Part shown: piece after piece, positions 1-9,674 of the stretch
Numbering within the stretch: position 1 is the first letter of the stretch
Layout: every line of letters starts with the position of its first letter
NCBI GenBank assembly: GCA_023257795.1
Contig: JALRBL010000018.1
Span: 1-42,112 of the forward strand
Direction of reading: 5' to 3'
Source of the DNA: Gammaproteobacteria bacterium
GTDB lineage: Bacteria > Pseudomonadota > Gammaproteobacteria > Magnimaribacterales > D2472
Length of the DNA: 42,112 bases
Notes under the pieces: generated by a model
Told to the model about the DNA's origin: nothing
What the model saw: only the letters and a program-made list of their open reading frames with translations
The model's database searches: none
Made by a program: the position numbers and the translations under genes

Positions 1-108
1 TTCAGGAAAACCTTAAAAAAACTAGATCACAGTAGACAATTTGAAGTGATAACATTCACAAAATCCAGTTCTCCATTTCAGACCAAAACACTTCAAAAAG
101 TTATGTAA
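1..108 (+). CDS. C-terminal fragment of an unidentified protein (5' end outside window)
   Basis: Frame 1 is open from base 1: FRKTLKKLDHSRQFEVITFTKSSSPFQTKTLQKVM*, stop TAA 106-108. Convergent with and overlapping the cdsA 3' end. Only 35 codons visible. Confidence 0.4.
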   Translation, partial: FRKTLKKLDHSRQFEVITFTKSSSPFQTKTLQKVM

Positions 109-713
109 GAAGGCTTAAAATACCATTTTACAAGAAAAGTAGCCATCAGAAAGCCGCCAAGAAAGCCTTCAAGTGTTTTATTTGGACTGATAAGAGGAAT
201 AATTGAAGTCTTGCCAAAATTGGATCCTACGATGTATGCAAAAACATCAACCATTGCAGTTTGAAAAATAAGCAAAAATAAAAACAAAAATTTGTTTACC
301 CCTAGCTCATTGTGTTCCAAAAAAATAAACATGATTCCAGAGATAAAGCCGACAACTAGAAATTGACATAAAACTATATTGTTAAAAGAAAAAATCGATT
401 GCTGCGATGGCTTAAGAATTGGAATGAAGAATAATATTGCAAGCCAAAATATTCCAATCAAGAAAATATTAAAAACTAAAATATGTGGAAACATGAGAAT
501 GCCAATCAATATAAAACTCAAGATTCCTACCCCAGGCCAATAATTTTTATGTGAATTCCTATACCATTCTGTTACCAGTAACATACCAAGCAAATAAACA
601 ACCGCATTGATTAAATAAATAGATTGAGTAATTAAAAAAATAATCAGCAAGCCTGCTAACATTAATGCTGAGGGGATGCGCTGTATGATGTTTTTTTTAA
701 ATGCGTTTTCCAA
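93..713 (-). CDS. cdsA: Phosphatidate cytidylyltransferase CdsA, apparently C-terminally truncated (206 aa)
   Basis: Multi-TM protein with the D-x-FAYxxGxxxGKTxxxPxxSPxKTxEGFxGG motif directly after uppS; stops before the usual KDxxxxxPGHGGxxDRxD signature. Confidence 0.75.
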   Translation of the reverse strand: MENAFKKNIIQRIPSALMLAGLLIIFLITQSIYLINAVVYLLGMLLVTEWYRNSHKNYWPGVGILSFILIGILMFPHILVFNIFLIGIFWLAILFFIPILKPSQQSIFSFNNIVLCQFLVVGFISGIMFIFLEHNELGVNKFLFLFLLIFQTAMVDVFAYIVGSNFGKTSIIPLISPNKTLEGFLGGFLMATFLVKWYFKPSYITF

Positions 714-1395
714 AACTTCGTTTAGTCCTTATAAATTTATTCAGACAACTTGCATACTCAGTTTGACTAAAATTTGGCCATAAAGTTTCTACAAATAATA
801 GTTCGGTATATGCAAGTTGATAAAGTAAAAAGTTGCTGATTCTTTTATCGCCCCCTGTTCTGATCATTAGGTCAAGTTCTCTAACAGGCGCATCTAGATA
901 TGAGAAAAAACTGCTTTCAGTGATTTTTTTTGTTTGCTTGGAATTGATAATTTTATTAACAGCGCTAACGATATCTGACCTTCCACCATATCCAAGAGCA
1001 ATATTAAGAATGAGTTTTGGTTTCTTAATATTAGTATCATCTTCGGCGAACTTAATCATTTTAAGAGCATGGCTTCCAAACTTTTTATATTGACCGAAAA
1101 AATTTATTTTAACTCCCTCTTCTTTAAGCTCTGGCACCTGATCTTTAATGGCCTGAATGAGCAATTTACCAATTCCAAGAATTTCAGATTTAGGTCTTTG
1201 CCAATTTTCAGTACTAAAAGCATATAAGGTCAATGATGCAATAGAATGGCGAATAGATTCCTCTACAATTAATCTAACGGTTTTAATTCCTGCTTCGTGC
1301 CCAGAGGTTGTAGATAGCTTTTTTGATCTAGCCCATCTACCATTGCCATCCATGATAATGCCAACATGAATTGGCTTAGGCACAATTTTTGGCAT
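697..1395 (-). CDS. uppS: Undecaprenyl diphosphate synthase
   Basis: HVGIIMDGNGRWA, TLYAFSTENWQRP, DLMIRTGGDKRISNFLLYQLAYTEL motifs of cis-prenyltransferases. Confidence 0.97.
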   Translation of the reverse strand: MPKIVPKPIHVGIIMDGNGRWARSKKLSTTSGHEAGIKTVRLIVEESIRHSIASLTLYAFSTENWQRPKSEILGIGKLLIQAIKDQVPELKEEGVKINFFGQYKKFGSHALKMIKFAEDDTNIKKPKLILNIALGYGGRSDIVSAVNKIINSKQTKKITESSFFSYLDAPVRELDLMIRTGGDKRISNFLLYQLAYTELLFVETLWPNFSQTEYASCLNKFIRTKRSFGKRI

Positions 1396-1400
1396 AGCGT

Positions 1401-1955
1401 TTATATTTCTAAGAGATCTGCCTCTTTCTTTTTTAACTCGCTATCAACCACTTCTATGAACTTATCAGTAACTTTCTGAACTTCATCTTCTAGTCTTCGC
1501 AGATCGTCTTCAGAAATTTCACCAGACTTTTGAGATTCTTTTGATTGGTTATTAGCATCTCTTCTAATATTTCTTATTGCAACTCTAGCGTTTTCAGCTT
1601 CACTTCTAGCTTGCTTAATAAACTCTTGTCTAGTTTCTTCTGTTAGAACTGGCATAGTTACTCTGATGAGACCTCCTGATGTATTTGGATTCAATCCTAA
1701 ATCAGATTTCAGAATAGCCTTTTCAATATGAGAAACCAATGACTTGTCCCATGGAGAGATTGCCAAAGTTCTACCCTCTTCTACAGTTATGTTTGCAGTT
1801 TGAGATATTTGGGTGGGGTTACCGTAATAATCTACCTTAATGCCATCCAAAATACTTGGATGAGCTCTTCCAGTCCTAATTTTATTAAAATCAACGATAA
1901 GTGAGTCTATTGATTTTTGCATTTTTAGCTTCAGTTCTTGAATTAAGTTTTGCAT
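1401..1955 (-). CDS. frr: Ribosome recycling factor
   Basis: RRF sequence (FNKIRTGRAHPSILDGIKVDYYG...). ORF-track start at 1991 is upstream; Met at 1955 (MQNLIQELK) is more likely and removes the pyrH overlap. Confidence 0.96.
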   Translation of the reverse strand: MQNLIQELKLKMQKSIDSLIVDFNKIRTGRAHPSILDGIKVDYYGNPTQISQTANITVEEGRTLAISPWDKSLVSHIEKAILKSDLGLNPNTSGGLIRVTMPVLTEETRQEFIKQARSEAENARVAIRNIRRDANNQSKESQKSGEISEDDLRRLEDEVQKVTDKFIEVVDSELKKKEADLLEI

Positions 1956-1957
1956 AT

Positions 1958-2671
1958 CTAGGATATTAAAGTCCCCACATCTTCTCCGCAAGCAATTTGC
2001 TTCAAGGCATTTGGCTCACTCCAGTTAAAAACCTTTATTGGAATATTATGATCTCTTGCAAGAGTAAGCGCAGTTGCATCCATTACCTTCAAATTTTTAG
2101 TAATAGCATCTTGAAATGAGATGGAATTATAAAATTTAGCTTCGGGGTTAGTGTTAGGATCATCTGAATATACTCCATCTACCTTAGTGGCCTTCAGCAT
2201 TAAATCAGCCTCAATTTCAACTGCTCTAAGGCAGCCAGCTGTGTCGGTAGTAAAAAATGGATTGCCAGTGCCTGCAGTGAATATGACTACGAAACCGTTT
2301 CCTAGCAGTTGAATGGCAAGCCTTCGATCATAATGCTCAACTAAGCCAGACATAGAGATGGCTGACATAACTCTTGTTTTAACTCCAGCTCTTTCTAAAG
2401 CATCTCTGAGAGCGATACCATTCATGACAGTGGCTAGCATTCCCATGTGGTCTCCTGCCACTCTATCCATTCCTGCTTTGGACAGCTTTTCACCTCGGAA
2501 AAGATTTCCTCCACCAATCACAATGCCAATTTCTGCACCAAGCTCTTTGCAGTCTCTAACTGAAGCTGCCATTTCATCTAGAATTTTTGGATCGATCCCA
2601 TGTTCGTCGTTTCCAGCAACAGCCTCACCGCTAAACTTAACAAGCAGACGTTTATATTTGAGATTGCTCAT
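1958..2671 (-). CDS. pyrH: UMP kinase
   Basis: [56 protein letters not shown] motifs; synteny tsf-pyrH-frr. Confidence 0.98.
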   Translation of the reverse strand: MSNLKYKRLLVKFSGEAVAGNDEHGIDPKILDEMAASVRDCKELGAEIGIVIGGGNLFRGEKLSKAGMDRVAGDHMGMLATVMNGIALRDALERAGVKTRVMSAISMSGLVEHYDRRLAIQLLGNGFVVIFTAGTGNPFFTTDTAGCLRAVEIEADLMLKATKVDGVYSDDPNTNPEAKFYNSISFQDAITKNLKVMDATALTLARDHNIPIKVFNWSEPNALKQIACGEDVGTLIS

Positions 2672-2674
2672 GTA

Positions 2675-3526
2675 TTATGATTTTAACTGCGCTGCCACCT
2701 CAGCTGCAAAGTCTTTCTTCTCAACTTCAATACCTTCGCCAACTTTAATCCTCGACATTGATACAACATTAGCATTTTTTTCAGCTAGCAATGCGGCAAC
2801 CGTTTGATCAGGATTCTTTACAAATGCTTGAGAGACTAGGGTAATTTCTGAAAGGAATCTATTAACCTTGCCATCAATCATTTTTTCCATAATGCTTGGG
2901 TCTTTGCCTGATTCAGCAGCTTGGGCTTCATATATGGCTCTTTCTCTAGCAAGCAATTCTTTATCAACTTGTTCAGCGGTTATGCAGTTTGGATTAGATG
3001 CCGCCACATGCATAGCCAGATCCTTAGCTAAATCAGCATTATCTGCGTCAATAGCTACTACTGCTGCTAACTTTCCGTCAGTATGGAGATAGGTTCCTAT
3101 AGACTTTCCTTCGGCGACTTGTACCATTCTTCTAATTTGAATATTTTCACCAATAGATTGGACGAGAGTCTCTCTTTCGGTAGCAAAAGCTTCGTTTATT
3201 TCATCGATAGCATGGACATTATTTTGAGCTAAGTAGCTTTTTATGTTGTTACAAAAGTTTTGAAACTTCTCGTCTTTTGCAGCAAAATCAGTCTCAGTGT
3301 TAACTTCTACTACTGTTACAGAAGAACTAGTCTGATTTACAACTAATGTTCCGTCTGCAGCAACTCTAGATGCTTTCTTTTCAGCTTTTAATGAGCTGTT
3401 AGACCTCAAGAGGTCTATCGCTTTTTCTAAATCACCCTCGGTTTCAACAAGTGCCTTTTTGCATTCCATCATGCCAACACCCGTCATTTCTCTTAATTCT
3501 TTTACTTGGCTTGCTGAAATAGACAT
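2675..3526 (-). CDS. tsf: Elongation factor Ts
   Basis: VKELREMTGVGMMECKKALVETEGDLEKAIDLLR; strong SD (GAAGGAG) upstream. Confidence 0.98.
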   Translation of the reverse strand: MSISASQVKELREMTGVGMMECKKALVETEGDLEKAIDLLRSNSSLKAEKKASRVAADGTLVVNQTSSSVTVVEVNTETDFAAKDEKFQNFCNNIKSYLAQNNVHAIDEINEAFATERETLVQSIGENIQIRRMVQVAEGKSIGTYLHTDGKLAAVVAIDADNADLAKDLAMHVAASNPNCITAEQVDKELLARERAIYEAQAAESGKDPSIMEKMIDGKVNRFLSEITLVSQAFVKNPDQTVAALLAEKNANVVSMSRIKVGEGIEVEKKDFAAEVAAQLKS

Positions 3527-3528
3527 AT

Positions 3529-4473
3529 TTATTCTCCTTCTTTCTGATCTTGATCTTCTTGAGATATATCAGGTTGCGGATCTCCAACTTTAATAGAGTT
3601 ATTATCTTCATCTTTATTTTCAACAACTTCATCATCAGAAGCATTGACATTCGCAGCCTGTTCTTCTAAATCAGGCTCCTCATCATCGGCTGAATTTATA
3701 AGATTCACCACCTTTCCAGAAGTTGCACCGACCTTCTTCACTTTAACAACTGGGGCATCCTCATCATCACTGACGATGACTCCACCTTTAATATTAGATA
3801 GACCTCTCGCACAGGCCTCAGCTATTACCTTAGTGACAAGTCTAACTGATCTTATTGCATCATCATTCCCAGGAATAATGTAATCTATACCTTCTGGATT
3901 TGAATTAGTGTCGACCAATGCGATAATTGGGATTCCCATTTTTCTTGCTTCATTTACTGCAATTCTCTCGTAGTTAACATCAACTATAAATAAAGCATCA
4001 GGCAAGCCTTTCATTTCTTTAATACCCCCAACACTAATGTTCAGCTTTTCATGTTCTTTGCTTATTTCTAGGGCCTCTTTTTTTGAGAGCTTTTTAATTC
4101 TGCCTGATTCAATCATTTCTTCTATGTCCAATAATCTTCTCACGCTCCCTCTTATTGTTTTCCAATTGGTAAGAGTTCCTCCAAGCCATCTCTTGTCAAT
4201 ATAAGGTAAACCTAGGTTGGTAGCTTCTTCTCTAATGGTATTTGCTGCAGATCTTTTGGTGCCAACAAAAAGAATTTTATTGCCTCTTGAGCAGATCTCC
4301 TCAGCTTTAGATGCAGCAGCACTTAAAAATTCTTGGGTAAGATCTAAGTTAATAATGCTTATTTTGTTTCTGGTGCCAAAAATATATTTTTCCATTTTTG
4401 GGTTCCAGAATCTTGATTGGTGTCCAAAATGCACTCCGGCATTAAGGAGATCTTGTATTGATACTATACTCAT
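3529..4473 (-). CDS. rpsB: Ribosomal protein S2 with long acidic C-terminal extension
   Basis: S2 core ([25 protein letters not shown]...); 314 aa with a D/E-rich tail. Confidence 0.98.
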   Translation of the reverse strand: MSIVSIQDLLNAGVHFGHQSRFWNPKMEKYIFGTRNKISIINLDLTQEFLSAAASKAEEICSRGNKILFVGTKRSAANTIREEATNLGLPYIDKRWLGGTLTNWKTIRGSVRRLLDIEEMIESGRIKKLSKKEALEISKEHEKLNISVGGIKEMKGLPDALFIVDVNYERIAVNEARKMGIPIIALVDTNSNPEGIDYIIPGNDDAIRSVRLVTKVIAEACARGLSNIKGGVIVSDDEDAPVVKVKKVGATSGKVVNLINSADDEEPDLEEQAANVNASDDEVVENKDEDNNSIKVGDPQPDISQEDQDQKEGE

Positions 4474-4593
4474 ATGTTCTCCGGGTTATTCTCCAGCAGT
4501 TTTAGAAACAACCTTTTTTAAGGCACCCTATTCCTAAAAATGTTCTGCTTTCGTGTTAAAAGTTCGACAATTCTATAGAAAGAATCTTATTTA

Positions 4594-5280
4594 TTAAAGG
4601 TTATTTCGAAAAAATTTGTTAAAGCTATGCAAACCATTTGGTTGATCTTTGAGCCAAAGTGCAGCAGCAATAGCGCCCTTAGCAAAAATATCTCTGCTAA
4701 AGGCTTGGTGTTGAAAAGTTACATTTTTTTCTGATGAAAAAAAAGAAATGCGATGCAAACCAAAAACATCATGATTGCGCAATGAGATGTAATTTATTCT
4801 TATTTTTGGATTCAGTTCCAAGATCTCAGATGATATTGATTTTGCAGTACCTGAAGGAGAGTCTTTCTTTTTGGTATGATGCACTTCTGTAATATCACAA
4901 TCTGTTATACCCGGATTCTCGGCTATAAAATTTAAGATAGAGGATGAGAGTGTTTGAACACCATATGAAAAGTTTGATGCAAGCATAACTGGTGCAGCCT
5001 CAGAATATTTATTTGCTAAATCAATGTGTCGGTTATCTAAATTGGTAGTGCCGGAAACAAGAGGTATCTGATAATCGTTAAGTAAGACCTTTTCTAAATC
5101 TCCTGGATCAGAGAAATCAATAATGGCTAAAGGTTGGACAATTGCATGACGATGCGATGGATCAAAATCCTTAAAATTTGAGTATTGGTGAGTATTCTTC
5201 TGCGCAAGCAATCTTATTAGAGATTGCCCCATTCGACCATTAAATCCATTAATTAAGAAATGGGCTCTATTCGCTTTCAA
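4594..5280 (-). CDS. dapB: 4-hydroxy-tetrahydrodipicolinate reductase (compact, 228 aa)
   Basis: [42 protein letters not shown] motifs; located after dnaJ. Confidence 0.93.
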   Translation of the reverse strand: MKANRAHFLINGFNGRMGQSLIRLLAQKNTHQYSNFKDFDPSHRHAIVQPLAIIDFSDPGDLEKVLLNDYQIPLVSGTTNLDNRHIDLANKYSEAAPVMLASNFSYGVQTLSSSILNFIAENPGITDCDITEVHHTKKKDSPSGTAKSISSEILELNPKIRINYISLRNHDVFGLHRISFFSSEKNVTFQHQAFSRDIFAKGAIAAALWLKDQPNGLHSFNKFFRNNL

Positions 5281-6367
5281 ATTCTTTTATTGCTTTCTTG
5301 AATGAAGCTTGAATAGGGTGGCATTGGTCAGAAAATGACTGCTCAAGTTGATCAATAAGCTTAATTTGATCTTTAGATAGATTTGATGGAGTTTCAACCA
5401 CTACCCTGCAATGCAAATCTCCTCTTGAAGCATTTCGGACTGATGCAGCTCCCTTACCTTTTACCACTAGAATTTTTCCAGTCTGTGTATTCGGCGGTAT
5501 CTTTAAAGAGATTTTGGAATCAATGGTGGGGATGGTTACCGAACCTCCTTTGATAGCAGTTATTATTGATATAGGTGCTTCGCAATAAAGATCAGACCCA
5601 TCTCTTTCAAAAATCTTATTTTCTAAAACATTTATAACAACGTACAAATCACCGTTTGGACCGCCCGCAATTGCATTTCCCTCGTTTGCTAATCTAACTT
5701 TGTCTCCCTGATCAACTCCAGCAGGAATACTAATTGATAATGTTTTTTCATCTCTAATTGTTCCTTTCCCGCTACAGTTTGAGCAAAATTCTTTGATGAT
5801 GCTCCCTTCACCCCTGCAAACAGAGCATGTTTGCTGAACTGAGAAAAAGCCTTGTTGCATGCGAATCTGGCCAGCACCATTACAAGTGCCGCAGGTTGAT
5901 GGACTTGAACCAGGTTTTGCACCTGATCCGGAGCATGGTTTGCAAGGGTTATCTACAGGTAGCTTGATTGTCTTTTTAATGCCTAAAACAGCTTGTTTAA
6001 GAGATAAATCAACTCTAATTTGGAGATCTTGCCCTCGTCTCTGGCGTCTTGATGAAGTTCTACCACCAAAAACATCGCCAAATATGTCTCCAAAAATGTC
6101 TCCAAAGTTAAAATCCTGAAATCCAGCACCCCCACCCATGCCTTGAACTCCAGCATGGCCAAATTGATCATAGGAAGATTTCTTTTCTGGATCAGAGAGA
6201 ATTTCGTATGCTTCTGCAGCCTCTTTAAATTTTTCTGCTGCACTTTTATCATCTGGATTTCGGTCCGGATGATATTTCATAGCAAGTTTTTTAAAGGCTT
6301 TTTTTAACTCTTGTGATGAGGCACCCCTGGAAACTCCCAGAACCTCGTAGTAATCTCGCTTGGACAT
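5267..6367 (-). CDS. dnaJ: Chaperone DnaJ
   Basis: J-domain with HPD ([10 protein letters not shown]), G/F region, four CxxCxGxG zinc motifs. Confidence 0.99.
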   Translation of the reverse strand: MSKRDYYEVLGVSRGASSQELKKAFKKLAMKYHPDRNPDDKSAAEKFKEAAEAYEILSDPEKKSSYDQFGHAGVQGMGGGAGFQDFNFGDIFGDIFGDVFGGRTSSRRQRRGQDLQIRVDLSLKQAVLGIKKTIKLPVDNPCKPCSGSGAKPGSSPSTCGTCNGAGQIRMQQGFFSVQQTCSVCRGEGSIIKEFCSNCSGKGTIRDEKTLSISIPAGVDQGDKVRLANEGNAIAGGPNGDLYVVINVLENKIFERDGSDLYCEAPISIITAIKGGSVTIPTIDSKISLKIPPNTQTGKILVVKGKGAASVRNASRGDLHCRVVVETPSNLSKDQIKLIDQLEQSFSDQCHPIQASFKKAIKEFESE

Positions 6368-6369
6368 TA

Positions 6370-8295
6370 CTAAGACTTATCTTCGTCTTCTTTAACCTCT
6401 TCGTACTCTGCTTCAACTGTATTATCATCTGAATCATTTGACTGATTTGCAGACGGATCAACAGCTTCACCACCATTAGGTGCTGAATAGAGCTTTTGAG
6501 CCAATGGAGTTAATTTTTCATTTAGTGCTTTAGTGGCATCCTCAATTTTAGTTAAGTCATCAGACTTAACCGCTTCTTCAAGCATAGCTAAAGATTCATC
6601 AACTGAGGCTTTTTCTGCATCAGTAAGCTTTGTTCCAGATTCATTAATCGATTTTCTAGTTGCGTGAATCAACATATCAGCATTATTTTTTGCTTGAACT
6701 AAGCCTTCAAATTTTTTATCTTCTTCAGCGTTTGCTTCAGCATCTTTTATCATTTTTTCAATATCTTCATCTGATAATCCACTCGATGCTTTAATCACGA
6801 TGGACTGTTCTTTACCAGTTTTCTTATCTTTAGCAGAGACATTCAAAATACCATTGGCATCTAAATCAAAAGATACTTCAATTTGAGGCATACCTCTTTG
6901 GGCTGGAGGAATGTCCTCTAGGTTAAACTGTCCAAGAGATTTATTTTGAGCAGCTTGCTTTCTTTCGCCTTGAATAACATGAACTGTAACCGCGGTTTGG
7001 TTGTCTTCCGCAGTAGAGAAAACCTGAGATTTTTGAGTTGGGATTGTAGTATTTTTTTCAATCAAGGGTGTTGCAACACCTCCGAGAGTTTCAATACCAA
7101 GTGTCAAAGGAGTAACATCGAGTAAAAGTACGTCCTTGGTTTCTCCCGAAAGAACTGATCCCTGAATTGCAGCACCTACGGCAACCGCTTCGTCGGGATT
7201 AAGATCTTTTCTAGGCTCTTTGTTGAAGAATTCCTTAACCTTGGATTGCACTAGCGGCATTCTAGTCTGGCCGCCTACCAAAAGAACTTCATTAATATCC
7301 TTGATGTTTAACTTTGCATCTTCCAATGCTAACTTAACAGGAGCTAAACTTTTATCTACTAGCTCCTCTACCAATGATTCAAGTTTGGCTCTCGTTACTT
7401 TATGAACGAAGTGCTTTGGACCAGAGGCATCGGCGGTTATGTAAGGAAGATTCACTTCCGTTTGTTCGCTTGAAGATAATTCAATTTTTGCTTTTTCAGC
7501 AGCTTCCTTGAGTCTCTGAAGAGCAAGAGGATCCGATTTTAAGTTAAAACCAGATTCGCTCTTGAATTGTGCTACAAAATAATCAATCAACTTTAGATCG
7601 AAGTCTTCGCCACCTAAGAATGTGTCTCCATTCGTTGCAAGAACTTCAAATTGATGCTCGCCATCAACTTCAGATATTTCAATAATAGAAATATCAAATG
7701 TACCACCACCAAGATCATATACGGCAATAACAGAATCGCCTTTGTGCTTGTCTAATCCATAGGCAAGAGCAGCAGCAGTAGGTTCATTAATAATCCTTTT
7801 CACTTCAAGACCAGCGATCTTTCCAGCATCTTTAGTAGCTTGTCTTTGAGAATCATTAAAGTAGGCTGGGACGGTAATCACTGCTTCTTTAACTTCTTGT
7901 CCGAGATAGTTTTCAGCAGTCTTTTTAAGTTTCTTTAATATCTCAGCTGAAATCTGAGGAGGAGCGAGTTTTTTATCATCTACTTCTACCCAGGCATCTC
8001 CATTGTCAGCCTTAATAATTTTGTATGGAACCATTTCCATATCTTTTTTTACAACATCGTCTTCAAATCTTCTACCAATGAGTCTCTTGATAGCGTGTAA
8101 GGTTTTCTTTGGATTGGTTACTGCTTGTCTCTTAGCAGGCGTGCCAACCAACACTTCACTGCTGTCAGTGTATGCAATAACGGATGGAGTTGTCCTTCCG
8201 CCTTCAGCATTTTCAATCACCTTAGGTTGCCCACCCTCTATAACAGCTAGACAGCTGTTAGTAGTACCCAAATCAATTCCAATAATCTTTGACAT
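6370..8295 (-). CDS. dnaK: Chaperone DnaK (Hsp70)
   Basis: [39 protein letters not shown] motifs; 641 aa. Confidence 0.99.
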   Translation of the reverse strand: MSKIIGIDLGTTNSCLAVIEGGQPKVIENAEGGRTTPSVIAYTDSSEVLVGTPAKRQAVTNPKKTLHAIKRLIGRRFEDDVVKKDMEMVPYKIIKADNGDAWVEVDDKKLAPPQISAEILKKLKKTAENYLGQEVKEAVITVPAYFNDSQRQATKDAGKIAGLEVKRIINEPTAAALAYGLDKHKGDSVIAVYDLGGGTFDISIIEISEVDGEHQFEVLATNGDTFLGGEDFDLKLIDYFVAQFKSESGFNLKSDPLALQRLKEAAEKAKIELSSSEQTEVNLPYITADASGPKHFVHKVTRAKLESLVEELVDKSLAPVKLALEDAKLNIKDINEVLLVGGQTRMPLVQSKVKEFFNKEPRKDLNPDEAVAVGAAIQGSVLSGETKDVLLLDVTPLTLGIETLGGVATPLIEKNTTIPTQKSQVFSTAEDNQTAVTVHVIQGERKQAAQNKSLGQFNLEDIPPAQRGMPQIEVSFDLDANGILNVSAKDKKTGKEQSIVIKASSGLSDEDIEKMIKDAEANAEEDKKFEGLVQAKNNADMLIHATRKSINESGTKLTDAEKASVDESLAMLEEAVKSDDLTKIEDATKALNEKLTPLAQKLYSAPNGGEAVDPSANQSNDSDDNTVEAEYEEVKEDEDKS

Positions 8296-8304
8296 AATAT
8301 TTAC

Positions 8305-8838
8305 CTAGTTTTTAACAACAATGACCCTCGCAGGTCTAATAATTCTCTCGTTTATCTCCCATCCTCTTTGCAGCACTTGCATCACATCATCATCGGTAAG
8401 CTCTTTATTAGCGATGACCGACACTGCTTCATGCAATTGAGGATCAAATTTTTCATCAACAGGGTTTATGGGTCTTATTCCAAATTTATCAAGGACATTT
8501 TCAAAAGACTTTAGAGTAAGTTCTATACCCTCTCTATCAGAATTGCTTGTACTAGAAAAACTTTTAAGCGCTTGTTCTAGATTATCAATTACTGGGAGGA
8601 GCTCCCCAATGAAGCTTTCAAGACCAAATTTATGAGCTTTTTGTATATCAATAACATGTCTTTTATGCATGTTATCTATCTCAGCATTTAACCTAAGACA
8701 TTTATCTTCAAGTTTTTGAATAATATCAACGCTGGTCTCCTGAGGAGAATTATCAGTGCTAGATTCATCTAAAGGATCCTGATCAACTACATGCTTATCA
8801 GAATCATCGACAATATTTTTATCTTTGGATTTCCCCAT
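8305..8838 (-). CDS. grpE: Nucleotide exchange factor GrpE
   Basis: LLPVIDNLEQAL...FGIRPINPVDEKFDPQLHEAVS...VLQRGWEINERIIRPARVIV. Confidence 0.97.
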   Translation of the reverse strand: MGKSKDKNIVDDSDKHVVDQDPLDESSTDNSPQETSVDIIQKLEDKCLRLNAEIDNMHKRHVIDIQKAHKFGLESFIGELLPVIDNLEQALKSFSSTSNSDREGIELTLKSFENVLDKFGIRPINPVDEKFDPQLHEAVSVIANKELTDDDVMQVLQRGWEINERIIRPARVIVVKN

Positions 8839-8856
8839 AACTTATCCTTTTTTAAG

Positions 8857-8884
8857 ATATGGGGAGAAAATTTTCTAGTTCAAG
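8857..8884 (-). promoter_or_regulatory. Putative sigma-32 (RpoH) heat-shock promoter for grpE-dnaK-dnaJ-dapB
   Basis: Minus strand CTTGAAC (8884-8878), 13-nt spacer, CCCCATAT (8864-8857), close to the E. coli consensus CTTGAAA-N13/14-CCCCATnT, between the fur stop and grpE ATG. Confidence 0.85.
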
Positions 8885-8893
8885 ACTAAAGTG

Positions 8894-9304
8894 TTAAGTT
8901 TTTTTTGGTTTAACATAAAGCACCATTGAATGATCAACCAAATCATACCCATAAGCTTTAGCAATTTCTTCCTGTCTTTTTTCAATCATTTCATCATGAA
9001 ATTCGATAACCTTTCCAGAATCAAGGCAAACCATGTGGTCATGATGATCATCTGGAGTAATCTCATAGATTGCTCGACCCTCTTCAAAATTATGCCTCAT
9101 GATCATCCCAGCAGACTCGAATTGGGTAAGCACTCGATATACTGTAGCGAGACCAACATCTTCCCCAGAGTTTATTAGTTCTTTGTAAATATCCTCAGCA
9201 CTCAAGTGATCGTCTTTATGTTGCTCAAGCACCTCTAAAATTCTTATCCTTGGAAGCGTTGCTTTAAGCCCAGCTTTTTTAAGCTCAATATTTTCTTTGC
9301 TCAT
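8894..9304 (-). CDS. fur: Ferric uptake regulator Fur
   Basis: ELKKAGLKATLPRIRILEVL, GLATVYRVLTQFESAGMI, HHDHMVCLDSGKVIEF. Confidence 0.97.
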   Translation of the reverse strand: MSKENIELKKAGLKATLPRIRILEVLEQHKDDHLSAEDIYKELINSGEDVGLATVYRVLTQFESAGMIMRHNFEEGRAIYEITPDDHHDHMVCLDSGKVIEFHDEMIEKRQEEIAKAYGYDLVDHSMVLYVKPKKT

Positions 9305-9336
9305 AGATTCATATTTTTATTTAAACCAATACTAAG

Positions 9337-9342
9337 TATAAT
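9337..9342 (+). promoter_or_regulatory. Candidate -10 element (TATAAT) for bamE
   Basis: Perfect TATAAT 11 nt before the bamE ATG; no convincing -35. Confidence 0.45.
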
Positions 9343-9353
9343 CAAATCCGCCT

Positions 9354-9674
9354 ATGAAACAATTAATCCTCTTTCCTCTTGTTATTACTTTATTCTCGTG
9401 TTCTGTATTTGAGCCCTATAAGATTCCGATACCACAAGGAAATATAATTGAGGATAAAGAAATTGCAAAACTTCAAAAAGGGCTTACAAAAGATCAGGTC
9501 CAGTATGTGCTTGGAACTCCTCTAGCAAATACTCCCTTTCACAGCCAAAACTGGTATTACTTCTACTCAGTAAAGATAGGCCAGAATGTTATAACTGAAA
9601 GAAAGCTTTCTGTTGTATTTGATAAAGAAGGAAGATTAAAAGATTGGGTGTTGGAGGATATGGCTACTCAGTAA
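9354..9674 (+). CDS. bamE: Outer membrane assembly lipoprotein BamE (SmpA/OmlA)
   Basis: Lipobox LFSC, LQKGLTKDQVQYVLGTPL, WYYFYS; divergent from fur. Confidence 0.93.
   Translation: MKQLILFPLVITLFSCSVFEPYKIPIPQGNIIEDKEIAKLQKGLTKDQVQYVLGTPLANTPFHSQNWYYFYSVKIGQNVITERKLSVVFDKEGRLKDWVLEDMATQ

Noticed and set aside
2358-2807. 149-aa plus-strand ORF opposite pyrH/tsf
   Set aside because: Antisense to two well-supported genes, no recognisable domain; typical shadow ORF. The same applies to 3644-3883, 4217-4537, 5859-6119, 7220-7405, 8003-8308, 18021-18338, 22377-22649, 23897-24238, 26225-26545, 37618-37893 and others.
3444-3650. 68-aa minus-strand ORF spanning the tsf/rpsB junction
   Set aside because: K/I-rich alternative-frame reading of the acidic rpsB tail and tsf start; no support.
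5689-6476. Extra minus-strand ORFs overlapping dnaJ/dnaK (5689-5922, 5983-6252, 6291-6476)
   Set aside because: Alternative-frame translations of strongly supported dnaJ/dnaK; biased composition and no independent start context.
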